Source of the DNA: Desulfuromonadales bacterium
Lineage (GTDB): Bacteria > Desulfobacterota > Desulfuromonadia > Desulfuromonadales > Syntrophotaleaceae
Reading direction: 5' to 3'
Assembly (NCBI GenBank): GCA_030613545.1
Contig: JAUWLU010000005.1
Coordinates: 1-41,417 of the forward strand
Length of the DNA: 41,417 nucleotides
Shown: positions 25,146-33,170 of the stretch, one piece after another
How the letters are laid out: every line of letters begins with the position of its first letter
Numbering within the stretch: the first letter of the stretch is position 1
The notes under the pieces: generated by a model
The model's input: the letters and a program-made list of their open reading frames with translations, nothing else
Databases searched by the model: none
Told to the model about the DNA's origin: nothing
Translations under genes and position numbers: made by a program

Positions 25146-25982
25146 ATGACCACTAAACACACACCGCAACTGGAATTACTTATCTCCCAGGCCCGCCAGC
25201 ATGGAGTGCGTCACGATGACCATCTGCCCTTTCTGCTGACGCCAGCCAAGGCCAACGGCTGCGGTGTGCTGCTGGTTCACGGTTTCACCGCCAGCCCCCG
25301 CGAGATGGAGCCCCTGGCTCAATTTTTGACTGGGCTGGGATTTACCACCATGGGTGTGCGCCTGCCGGGTCACGGCACCAGCCCGGAGGATCTGGCCATG
25401 CGGCACCAGGAGGAATGGCAGCAGGCGGTAGAGGAAGGGTATCTGTTACTGCGGCAGCACACTCGAAAGATCTTCGGCGTCGGCCTCAGCACCGGCGCCC
25501 TGCTGCTCGTCGCCCTGGCCGCTCGCCAACCGCTGCAGGGGATGATTCTACTTTCTCCCTTTTTGCGGGTCAAACACCGGCTGGCTCCGGCCGCCGGCCT
25601 GCTGCGCTTTATCAGAAAACACCAAAGCCGACCGGTAGCTCCCGAGCTGGCCGCGACCTACTACGACCGCCGACCGCTGCATGGTGTACATCAGATCAAC
25701 CGACTCTGCCGCCAGGTGCGGCGCCTGGCCGGCCAGGTAACCGCTCCGGCCCTGCTGGTCAACGGCACCGGCGACCAGACCGTTCGCGTCGACAGCAGCC
25801 TGGACTTATTTCACCTGCTGCCGAGCCGCCACAAAGTCTTTCATCTCTACGGGCCCGAGGTCGGCCACACCCTGACTGCACCGGACAATCCTCGCCGACC
25901 GGAACTCTACGCCCTCATTCAACACTTCCTGGAGCTTTGGTCACCCCAGCAGGATGACTCAAGCGCTCCATCAGAGACCTGA
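25146..25982 (+). CDS. Alpha/beta hydrolase (carboxylesterase/monoacylglycerol lipase-like)
   Basis: A 278-residue serine hydrolase. VLLVHGFTASPREM is the oxyanion-hole HGFT segment; the nucleophile lies in GVGLSTGALL (G-x-S-x-G), the Asp in GTGDQTV and the His in EVGHTL, so the triad is complete. It resembles Est30-type carboxylesterases. There is no signal peptide, so it is cytosolic. The ribosome site is weak (GAG about ten bases upstream). Its 3' end overlaps the convergent coaE by 68 bases. The substrate is probably a short or medium acyl ester. Confidence 0.85.
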   Translation: MTTKHTPQLELLISQARQHGVRHDDHLPFLLTPAKANGCGVLLVHGFTASPREMEPLAQFLTGLGFTTMGVRLPGHGTSPEDLAMRHQEEWQQAVEEGYLLLRQHTRKIFGVGLSTGALLLVALAARQPLQGMILLSPFLRVKHRLAPAAGLLRFIRKHQSRPVAPELAATYYDRRPLHGVHQINRLCRQVRRLAGQVTAPALLVNGTGDQTVRVDSSLDLFHLLPSRHKVFHLYGPEVGHTLTAPDNPRRPELYALIQHFLELWSPQQDDSSAPSET

Positions 25983-26541
25983 CCTGGCCTTGGGTCTCTC
26001 TTGCCGTACCGGAGTTATCGACCACAAAGTCGGCGCGGGCGATCTTTTCCCCCTGCTGCATCTGGGCAGCGATACGGGCTAGAGCCTGCTGCCGATCGAT
26101 TCCATCCCGAGCCATCAGCCGTGCCAACTGCACCTCCGCATCGACCTTCACCACCAGAACCTTATCGACCTGCCGGTCGGCACCGGCCTCGTACAGCAGG
26201 GGAGCATCGTAGATCACCAGCGGTGCCCCGCCCTGCTCTGCCTCGCGCAGCCTCGTGCGGGCCAGGGCGGCAATTGCCGGATGGGTCATACCGTTCAACA
26301 CCCTGCGGGCCTGATCGTCATTAAAGATCATATCGGCCATCAGCTGACGATTCAGGGTTCCATCTTCGTGCAGAACCTGCCGGCCAAAGTGCTCGGCAAT
26401 CAGCTGCAAGGCTTTAGCGCCCGGACGGACAATCTCCCGGGCCAATACGTCAGCACTGACCACCACGGCCCCCAACGCTTGAAAAGCCTGCGCCACTGTC
26501 GTTTTACCGCTGGCAATGCCGCCGGTTATTCCCAACACCAT
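25915..26541 (-). CDS. coaE: Dephospho-CoA kinase
   Basis: A 208-residue enzyme for the last step of CoA synthesis. GITGGIASGKT (residues 4-14) is the P-loop; VVVSADVLAREIV and VIYDAPLLYEAGADRQVD are family segments. GGGAGG stands seven bases before ATG 26541. The C-terminal tail (HPAGVTKAPGSVE) is encoded opposite the end of the alpha/beta hydrolase. Confidence 0.95.
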   Translation of the reverse strand: MVLGITGGIASGKTTVAQAFQALGAVVVSADVLAREIVRPGAKALQLIAEHFGRQVLHEDGTLNRQLMADMIFNDDQARRVLNGMTHPAIAALARTRLREAEQGGAPLVIYDAPLLYEAGADRQVDKVLVVKVDAEVQLARLMARDGIDRQQALARIAAQMQQGEKIARADFVVDNSGTARETQGQVRSLMERLSHPAGVTKAPGSVE

Positions 26542-26790
26542 TTGATTGCCTCCCAGAACCAGGTCCGTCGATCGCAGATTATCGAAAACGGGTGAAATAG
26601 ATCAAAAATTGTCGTACTATGAAAGCATTTACTTTATTGTGGCGCTGCTCGCTGGTCCTGTTTGTCAGCCCCGCTGCGGCAAAATATACCACAGCCACCG
26701 GCTGCTGCTGAAGCAGAGAAGCCATCTACCGCTTACCAAACCCAGCCGGCACCACTCAACCGGTCGTCGGAAAGACAATAGCGATCCTCC

Positions 26791-28440
26791 ATGAATGGAA
26801 ACCGTAGCGGACATAACGAATCTGCCAAACTCGACCGCCAGGATCAGGTTTCAGCAGCCCTGATCGGCATCGGCAAGTTGTTCAAGGCGGTCCGTTTCTA
26901 TCCGCCCGGCCATCCGGCCCTTGAGAGTGCCTGCAAGGAGACCCGCAGTCTTCTCGCCCCCCTGCTGCGGCAGGGCAACCTGATTCTGACCATTCGAAAA
27001 ACTGGCTTCTACTGGCAGGAAGAACCTGTCGCTAGCGAAGTTCCGGTTTTGAGAGATCTGGCCTTCTACTTCTTCGCCCGCCTGGTGCATCGCCTGCTGT
27101 TTCTCCCCGAACTGACAACTCGCGGCCTCGAAGCCTTTGCCCGCTGCGCCATCGGCGAACCGGCTGAGATACAACGGGCGGGAGGCCTGCAGGAGCTTCT
27201 GCTGCAACAACATGTTACCGGTCTGTTCCTCAATGAAATCGACCTGCAGACGGTCCAGGCCCGTCGCGAACAGATCCTTATCGAGCAAGGCCTCGATCCG
27301 GAGGAGTTGGACAAGCACCCTTTTGAACTGCCCCCGGAACCCCCTTCCACCGCAGATACGGAAAATATTCTTTCGCCCGAAGTTCTACTGGAAAACCTTA
27401 CGGCCACCCAACTCGACCCGGCGGAACTGCTGCGGCAACTGGAAAACGAGAACTCGGATCAACGCTATCGCCTGCTCTGCCAAAAACTCGTCGCCATCCT
27501 GCCGGAGAATCTGCACGAACCAGACTTGACCACACCGCGCAAAGCTCTGCTATTGCTGGCCAGACATGGCGCCGAAAAGGCCCGCAGCAACAACCAGCGA
27601 CGCACTTGCCTGGGGGCTCTCGACAAACTCGGCAGTCCGGAGCTGTTGCAATTTTTCACCAACGCTCTGTGCGACAAGCACCAGCACAGTGTGGGTCGCG
27701 ACAACATTATCGAGGTCCTGACCGTGCTGCAAGAAAAAGCGGCCGTTGCCCTGGTTAACAGACTGGCCAGCGAGGACAACAGCCAGGTCCGCAAATTGCT
27801 ATCCGAGGCCCTGGTCAAACTCGGCAACTGCGCTGTTCCGACCCTTGTCGAACGGCTAGCCGACAACCGCTGGTATATTACTCGCAACGCGGTGGCCATT
27901 CTCGGCAGAATCGAGAATCGCAAAACAGCCATTCACATTCGCCCTTACCTCGATCATCGCGATTACCGCGTCCGGCGAGAAGCGCTTCGAGCCTTGGGCC
28001 GCATCGGCGGCCCCGTGGCCCTCAAGGGGCTGCAGCAACTGATCGACAACCGGGACCGGGAGCTATGCCCGCCGGCAATCGTCGCCCTGGGAGCAATGCA
28101 AAACGAAGCCGCGGTCGATCCGCTGCTCAGACTGTTGGGCTCCTTTGATCCGCTGTTGAAGAGCCTTGATCTCAAGAGAGGGGCAATCAAAGCCCTGGGC
28201 GCCATCGGCTCGCCACAAGCCGCCCCGCTCCTGATAAAAGTTCTCAAGCGAAAGCGCTTTTGGAAACGCAATCACTACAACAAGCTGCGCAGCAGTGCAG
28301 CCCAGGCGTTGGGTAACATCGCCACCGAGGGCTCGCTGGCGGCCCTTGAAGCCGCCAGCAAAGACTCTTCGCCGCTGGTGGCCCATGTCACACGGGAAGC
28401 CCTCGAAAAGATCTCCGCAAGGACCAAAAATGAACCCTGA
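26791..28440 (+). CDS. HEAT-repeat protein with an N-terminal domain shared with the HD-GYP neighbour
   Basis: A 549-residue soluble protein. Residues 20-130 form a domain containing LFKAVRFYPPGHPALES and a beta segment LTIRKTGFYWQEEPV; the same arrangement (AYKGLRLYPAQHPSIRS ... MGLLEETLFIDDHLF) is found in the next gene. A linker with acidic and Pro-rich stretches follows (160-220), then at least eight HEAT/PBS-lyase-type repeats (about 250-545; for example RRTCLGALDKLGSPELLQFF, RNAVAILGRIENRKTAIHI, RREALRALGRIGGPVALKGL). Such repeats form a protein-binding solenoid. The stop overlaps the start of the HD-GYP gene by 11 bases. No enzyme motif was seen. The ribosome site is weak. Function unknown. 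Confidence 0.85.
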   Translation: MNGNRSGHNESAKLDRQDQVSAALIGIGKLFKAVRFYPPGHPALESACKETRSLLAPLLRQGNLILTIRKTGFYWQEEPVASEVPVLRDLAFYFFARLVHRLLFLPELTTRGLEAFARCAIGEPAEIQRAGGLQELLLQQHVTGLFLNEIDLQTVQARREQILIEQGLDPEELDKHPFELPPEPPSTADTENILSPEVLLENLTATQLDPAELLRQLENENSDQRYRLLCQKLVAILPENLHEPDLTTPRKALLLLARHGAEKARSNNQRRTCLGALDKLGSPELLQFFTNALCDKHQHSVGRDNIIEVLTVLQEKAAVALVNRLASEDNSQVRKLLSEALVKLGNCAVPTLVERLADNRWYITRNAVAILGRIENRKTAIHIRPYLDHRDYRVRREALRALGRIGGPVALKGLQQLIDNRDRELCPPAIVALGAMQNEAAVDPLLRLLGSFDPLLKSLDLKRGAIKALGAIGSPQAAPLLIKVLKRKRFWKRNHYNKLRSSAAQALGNIATEGSLAALEAASKDSSPLVAHVTREALEKISARTKNEP

Positions 28441-29752
28441 ATCGTTTCAGCAGATTGTCGTCGGCTTTACCAGCGCCTATAAAGGGTTACGTCTTTATCC
28501 GGCCCAGCATCCCAGCATTCGCAGTCAACTGGAAAAGCTGCTGCAGCGCCTGATCGCCCATCTTGAGCAACGGGAAATGCTTAAAATGGGCCTGCTGGAA
28601 GAGACGCTATTCATCGACGACCACCTGTTTGCCATTCAGACTCCGGCCATCGCAACCCTCGCCCAACTGCTGAAGCAGTTGCAGATCGAAGCCCTGGAAT
28701 TTCACCGCGGCCTGACCGAAAGCGAACTGCTTGATTTTCTGCAACTGCTGGGGCGCAGCGACATCGACCCTGCGGACCTGGAGACGATGTTGGCGGAACG
28801 GAATATCGAGCACATTCGGCTGGCAGGCGGCAACCCCGACGAAGACCAGGAGCCACGCAGGGTCTACGGCCGGGCGATGACGGTCGTCAATGAAATCTTC
28901 GAAGATGTGCGCCTGGGGCGCATCCCCTGCTCGCAAAAGGCCAAACATATCGTAAAAGATATGGCCAAGCTCACCCTTGCCGACCCCCATGCCCTGTTTG
29001 CCCTGTCGATGCTCAAAAGCTACGACAACTACACCTTTACCCATTCGGTAAACGTCTCGGTGATAGCCCTGGCCGTCGGCCGGGCCTGTGACCTGTCTGA
29101 AGAACAGTTGCGCACCCTGGGCCTGGGCGGGCTGCTTCACGACATCGGCAAGCTGAAGATCGATCTGGCGATCATCAACAAGCCGGGGCGCCTGACCGAG
29201 CAGGAGTTTGCCCAGATCATGAACCATCCCCGCCTGGGGGCGGAAATCCTTCACGACACAGCCGGCATTCCCCCGAGCGCTGTCGACATCGTGCTGGGCC
29301 ACCATCTTCGTTACGATCGACAAGGCTATCCAGCCGATGCCCGATTACACGGTTCTCCGGAAATGGTCCACATAGCGGCCATCGCCGACACCTATGATGC
29401 CATCACCACCCTGCGCGCTTACCAACGACCGGTCACCCCGCGGCAAGCCATTACCAAAATGCAGAAGATCAGCGGCTCCATGCTCCACCCCGATTACCTG
29501 CAGGCCTTTATCACATCCCTCGGCACCTATCCGGTCGGCAGCCTGGTGCGCCTGGCGAACAACGAAATAGGCCTGGTGATGCGGGTCGGCACCGACAATC
29601 CGGACGAAATGGAACTCAAGATTCTCTTCAGCGCCGACGGACAACATCTGTCAGAACCTCGCTCCCGCCAACTGGCCAGCAGCGATAAGCATCTGGTAGT
29701 GGCCGAAGTCGACAGCTTTATCAAAGGTGTCAATCCGGTCGACTATTTTTGA
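28430..29752 (+). CDS. HD-GYP domain phosphodiesterase with N-terminal regulatory domain
   Basis: A 440-residue protein. Residues 1-110 carry the domain it shares with the HEAT protein before it. The HD-GYP domain (about 195-370) has the metal-binding LLHDIGKLKID, NHPRLGAEIL, and HHLRYDRQGYP, so the His/Asp ligands and the GYP signature are present, although the usual HHExxDGxGYP has Leu and Arg at two places. HD-GYP proteins hydrolyse c-di-GMP or cGAMP. ATG 28430 has AAGGA eight bases upstream. The TGA stop uses the first two bases of repeat copy C. The overlap with the HEAT gene suggests a two-protein signalling unit. Confidence 0.88.
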   Translation: MNPESFQQIVVGFTSAYKGLRLYPAQHPSIRSQLEKLLQRLIAHLEQREMLKMGLLEETLFIDDHLFAIQTPAIATLAQLLKQLQIEALEFHRGLTESELLDFLQLLGRSDIDPADLETMLAERNIEHIRLAGGNPDEDQEPRRVYGRAMTVVNEIFEDVRLGRIPCSQKAKHIVKDMAKLTLADPHALFALSMLKSYDNYTFTHSVNVSVIALAVGRACDLSEEQLRTLGLGGLLHDIGKLKIDLAIINKPGRLTEQEFAQIMNHPRLGAEILHDTAGIPPSAVDIVLGHHLRYDRQGYPADARLHGSPEMVHIAAIADTYDAITTLRAYQRPVTPRQAITKMQKISGSMLHPDYLQAFITSLGTYPVGSLVRLANNEIGLVMRVGTDNPDEMELKILFSADGQHLSEPRSRQLASSDKHLVVAEVDSFIKGVNPVDYF

Positions 29753-29902
29753 TGGCGTCGCAAAAAGTCCGCCCTCCGGCGTTGCAGCGCTTTTTCAGGA
29801 CTTCGACATACTATATGTGTATGCGTTCACCCCTGAAAAACTACTACGCCTTGTAGCTCGAAATTTTTGCTTAGCCATCTCATGACTTTTTGCGAAAGCA
29901 TC
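29751..29902 (+). repeat. Long imperfect palindrome repeat, copy C (152 bp)
   Basis: Full-length member of the family at 2394-2542 and 12344-12426. It has the outer ends GATGGCGTCGCAAAAAGTC / GACTTTTTGCGAAAGCATC, the inner end TTTTTGCTTAGCCATC, and a central hairpin with TTTTTCAGG and CCTGAAAAA arms. It lies between the convergent HD-GYP and HEAT genes. Its first two bases complete the HD-GYP stop codon. No coding capacity. Confidence 0.92.
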
Positions 29903-29934
29903 ATTTTTAAGAAGAGCTGCAGCAGGAAGGGATT

Positions 29935-30534
29935 TTAAAGGGAAGGCTCGGGGTCATCCGTTTCATCCAGGTGCAATACGCCAAGAGCTTCGGCGGCCAG
30001 GGCTCTCACGGCGGGACGCCGGTCTTTGAGCAGAGCCAGCAGCTCGGCCTCGGCAACCGGATCGGCAATGGCGGCCAGGGATCGCACGGCACTTTTTACC
30101 AATTCTTCATCCGACTCTTGCAAAAGGGCCGTTAAAAAGGGGGTCAGACGACGGTCGGAAAAGTTGCCGAGAGCTTCGGCGGCATGGACTCTAACCACCG
30201 GATGGGGATCTTTGAGGTGACGCACCATATATTTCAGGACTTTAACGTTCTTTTTTCTACCCAAAACCTGAAGAGCGGCACCACGAACATCCGCGTCCTT
30301 GGCGTTGAGCGCTACCACCAGTGGCGAAAAGACCTTTGGACTGACCACCTGCTCCAGAGCATAAATGGCTCGAATCTGTTGATCGCGACTGCCGGACTTC
30401 AGAACCCTGGCAATCCCATCAAGTCCTTGCATGGACTCGAGGTTTTCCAGCGCTGCGGCGGCGGCCTCGCGCACACTGCGATCGTCATCGCTCAGCGCTT
30501 CGACCAGGGCTTTTTTTCGTTTTTCAAGCATCAT
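29935..30534 (-). CDS. HEAT-repeat protein (199 aa)
   Basis: A small all-helical protein made almost wholly of HEAT repeats: DRSVREAAAAALENL, DQQIRAIYALEQVV, DADVRGAALQVLGR, HPVVRVHAAEALGNF, EELVKSAVRSLAAI, RPAVRALAAEALGVL. No signal or membrane segment is present. MMLEKRKKAL from ATG 30534 is the likely start; the frame is open upstream but ends there in unlikely sequence. It may act as an adaptor; it faces the HEAT/HD-GYP pair but has its own transcript. Function unknown. Confidence 0.8.
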   Translation of the reverse strand: MMLEKRKKALVEALSDDDRSVREAAAAALENLESMQGLDGIARVLKSGSRDQQIRAIYALEQVVSPKVFSPLVVALNAKDADVRGAALQVLGRKKNVKVLKYMVRHLKDPHPVVRVHAAEALGNFSDRRLTPFLTALLQESDEELVKSAVRSLAAIADPVAEAELLALLKDRRPAVRALAAEALGVLHLDETDDPEPSL

Positions 30535-30664
30535 ACACCCACAAAGGTTACCGGTTATCGGCCTGCCTAAACGCACTCTAACAGAAAGCAAAAGACGGCG
30601 CAACGGCTTTAGGTTCGGCGCCCTTTCCGGGACCAAATCCCCCAACCGGGGGACCAACGCAAGG

Positions 30665-30693
30665 CTTGAACCCAGCGAGAGTTCCTGTTATTA
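30665..30693 (+). promoter_or_regulatory. Sigma-70 promoter of nfnAB
   Basis: TTGAAC (30665-30670) and TATTAT (30688-30693) are 17 bp apart; the start near 30700 leaves an 86-nt leader before nfnA. Confidence 0.6.
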
Positions 30694-30785
30694 TGGGTGG
30701 CTGAACCCTCAATGGCATGGTATCTTAACGACGCTGACCATTGATGAGGGGTCGAGCCCTGAAGATATCCGCTGGGAGCGCTTAC

Positions 30786-31643
30786 ATGTTCGAAGTTCTG
30801 CAAAACGACACGCTGGCACCGAATGTTCACCGGTTGGTGATTCGTGCCCCGCGTATCGCCAAAGCCCGCAAATCCGGCCAATTCGTTATTGTTCATCCGG
30901 AACAGGGCGGCGAACGCATCCCCTTGACCATCGCCGATGCCGATCCGCAAGCCGGCACCATTACTCTGTTTGTCCAGGCAGTCGGCCCCTCGACCCTGCA
31001 GATCGTCGGCACCCCCGCTGGCGGCAGCTTGCAGGACATCGCCGGACCGCTGGGCAAGGAAACCGAAATCGAACGGTGGGGCCGGGTGGCCTGTGTCGGC
31101 GGCGGGGTCGGTACCGCGGTCCTCTACCCCCTGGCCAGAGCCCTGGCCGATGCCGACAACGAGGTGACCACCATCATCGGTGGTCGGGCCAAACCGTTTA
31201 TCATCCTGGCCGACGAACTGGCCGAATTTTCCCGCGAGGTGCTGATCACCACCGAGGACGGCAGTCTCGGACGGCAGGGTTTTGTCACCAACGCCCTGCA
31301 AGAGCTCATCGATGACCCCGAGCGCTGCCCCCAGGCAATTTTTGCCGTCGGTCCGGTGCCGATGATGCGGGCGGTGTGTGAATTATCTCGACCTTACGGC
31401 ATTAAGACTATCGTCAGTCTCAACCCGATCATGATCGACGGCACCGGCATGTGCGGCGGTTGCCGGGTCAAGATCGGCAACGAGACCAAGTTTGCCTGCG
31501 TCGACGGACCTGAATTCGACGGCCACCAAGTCGATTTCGCCTTACTGGTGGACCGTTTGACCATGTACCGGGAACAGGAAGCCAAATTGATCGGTGAGCT
31601 GCCGCCGGAACTTCAGAAAAAAATCATCAAGGTAAAGAAATAG
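30786..31643 (+). CDS. nfnA: NADH-dependent ferredoxin:NADP oxidoreductase subunit alpha (NfnA / SudB)
   Basis: A 285-residue FAD/NAD-binding subunit. The FAD-binding RIPLTIADAD (RxPxT/S motif) and an NAD domain CVGGGVGTAVLYPLA are followed by the 2Fe-2S region DGTGMCGGCRVKIG...FACVDGPEFDGH. GGGAG lies eight bases before ATG 30786. With NfnB, 7 bases downstream, it forms the flavin-bifurcating NfnAB complex that couples NADH, NADPH and ferredoxin; older annotations call the pair sulfide dehydrogenase SudBA. Cytosolic. Confidence 0.9.
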   Translation: MFEVLQNDTLAPNVHRLVIRAPRIAKARKSGQFVIVHPEQGGERIPLTIADADPQAGTITLFVQAVGPSTLQIVGTPAGGSLQDIAGPLGKETEIERWGRVACVGGGVGTAVLYPLARALADADNEVTTIIGGRAKPFIILADELAEFSREVLITTEDGSLGRQGFVTNALQELIDDPERCPQAIFAVGPVPMMRAVCELSRPYGIKTIVSLNPIMIDGTGMCGGCRVKIGNETKFACVDGPEFDGHQVDFALLVDRLTMYREQEAKLIGELPPELQKKIIKVKK

Positions 31644-31650
31644 CTTTCCG

Positions 31651-33063
31651 ATGAAAAAAAATCTAAGTCATAAAGAGATCATGGCCATCAAGCGGGTAAA
31701 AATGCCTGAGCAGGATGCGCAGGAACGCAGCCGCAACTTCAAGGAAGTCAACCTGGGCCTGAGCAAGGAACAGGCGATCCGCGAAGCGCAACGCTGCCTG
31801 CAGTGTAAAAGCCAGCCCTGCGTTGACGGCTGCCCGGTCCGAGTGCGAATCCCGGAATTTATCGAGGCATTGGCCGAAGGCGATCTGCCCGAAGCGGCCC
31901 ATATCCTGCTGGCCGACAATACCCTGCCGGCGGTTTGTGGCCGGGTCTGCCCTCAGGAAGATCAGTGTGAAATTCGCTGCGTGCGCGGCGCCAAGAGCGG
32001 TCCGGTAGCCATCGGCTACCTGGAGCGGTTTGTCGCCGACTGGGCCATGGAACACCCCGAGGAACTGCCTACCGGGAGCACCCCGCAAGCTAGCGGAAAA
32101 AGCGTTGCGGTGGTCGGCTCCGGTCCAGCCGGCCTGACCATGGCCGGTGAGCTGGCTCACATGGGCCACAGCGTGACCATCTTTGAAGCGCTGCACGACA
32201 CCGGCGGTGTACTGCGATACGGCATCCCCGAATTCCGCCTGCCAAAACGAATCGTTGACCTTGAAGTAACTCGCCTGCAGAACCTTGGCGTGACCATCGA
32301 ATGTAACATCATCGTCGGCAAAACGATGACCCTTGAGGAGCTAAGCGAACAGTTCGATGCCGTCTTTATCGGTAACGGCGCTGGCCTGCCGGTAATGCTG
32401 GACCTCGATGGAGAAAATCTCAAGGGGGTCTATTCGGCCAACGAGTATCTAACCCGTGTCAACCTGATGGGGGCGTGGCGTAGCGACTTTCCCACTCCGA
32501 TCATTCATGGTCGCCAGGTGGCGGTCATCGGCGGCGGCAATACCGCCATGGATGCGGTACGTACTGCACGCCGACTCGGCGCCGAGCGTGCCATCATCCT
32601 CTACCGCCGCAGCGAGGCGGAGATGCCGGCCCGTATCGAAGAGATCATACACGCCAAGGAAGAAGGCATCGAATTTATCCTACTGGCCGCGCCGCTGGAA
32701 ATCCTCGGCGATGAGCAGGGTTGGGTTACCGGACTGCGTTGCCAGAAGATGGAACTTGGCGAACCCGATGCCTCCGGTCGGCGGCGCCCGGTGCCCATTG
32801 CCGGGGCAACCTTTGAACTGGAAGTCGATGTGGTGGTCAACGCCATCGGGACTCGAGCCAACCCCCTGCTGACCGCTACGGCGCCCAACCTGAAGCTATC
32901 CCGCAAGGGCAATATCGAAACGGACAGCACCGGGGCGACCAATCTTCCCGGGGTCTTTGCCGGCGGCGATATCGTCCGCGGCGGCGCCACGGTTATTCTT
33001 GCCATGGGCGACGGCAAAAATGCTGCTGCCGCCATCGATGCCTACCTCAACAAAGGCGCCTGA
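31651..33063 (+). CDS. nfnB: NADH-dependent ferredoxin:NADP oxidoreductase subunit beta (NfnB / SudA, GltD-like)
   Basis: A 470-residue subunit with an N-terminal cysteine-rich domain for two 4Fe-4S clusters (CLQCKSQPCVDGCP and CGRVCPQEDQCEIRC), then the glutamate-synthase-small-chain-like double dinucleotide fold: VVGSGPAGLTMAG for FAD, VIGGGNTAMDAVRTARRLGA for NADP, and the C-terminal GVFAGGDIVRGGATVILAMGDG. Size and motifs match NfnB. A second ATG at 31681 with GAGA upstream is a possible alternative start. Gene order nfnA-nfnB, with no glutamate synthase large chain nearby, favours Nfn over GltD. A terminator follows. Confidence 0.9.
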   Translation: MKKNLSHKEIMAIKRVKMPEQDAQERSRNFKEVNLGLSKEQAIREAQRCLQCKSQPCVDGCPVRVRIPEFIEALAEGDLPEAAHILLADNTLPAVCGRVCPQEDQCEIRCVRGAKSGPVAIGYLERFVADWAMEHPEELPTGSTPQASGKSVAVVGSGPAGLTMAGELAHMGHSVTIFEALHDTGGVLRYGIPEFRLPKRIVDLEVTRLQNLGVTIECNIIVGKTMTLEELSEQFDAVFIGNGAGLPVMLDLDGENLKGVYSANEYLTRVNLMGAWRSDFPTPIIHGRQVAVIGGGNTAMDAVRTARRLGAERAIILYRRSEAEMPARIEEIIHAKEEGIEFILLAAPLEILGDEQGWVTGLRCQKMELGEPDASGRRRPVPIAGATFELEVDVVVNAIGTRANPLLTATAPNLKLSRKGNIETDSTGATNLPGVFAGGDIVRGGATVILAMGDGKNAAAAIDAYLNKGA

Positions 33064-33085
33064 CAGCCGACCACCCCCTGAATTC

Positions 33086-33119
33086 AACAGCCCACACGAC
33101 CCTCGTGTGGGCTGTTTTT
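33086..33119 (+). terminator. Intrinsic terminator after nfnAB
   Basis: Perfect 14-bp arms (33086-33099, 33103-33116; core CAGCCCACACGA) with a CCC loop and a T-tract TTTTT. Confidence 0.92.
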
Positions 33120-33170
33120 GTTTATAGGCGACATCTGGACCGCCCGCATAAAAAAGAGTATGCTGAGTCC

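Noticed and set aside
31651-33063. Assigning this gene as glutamate synthase small subunit
   Set aside because: It is paired with NfnA and no large subunit is nearby, so NfnB/SudA is the better call.
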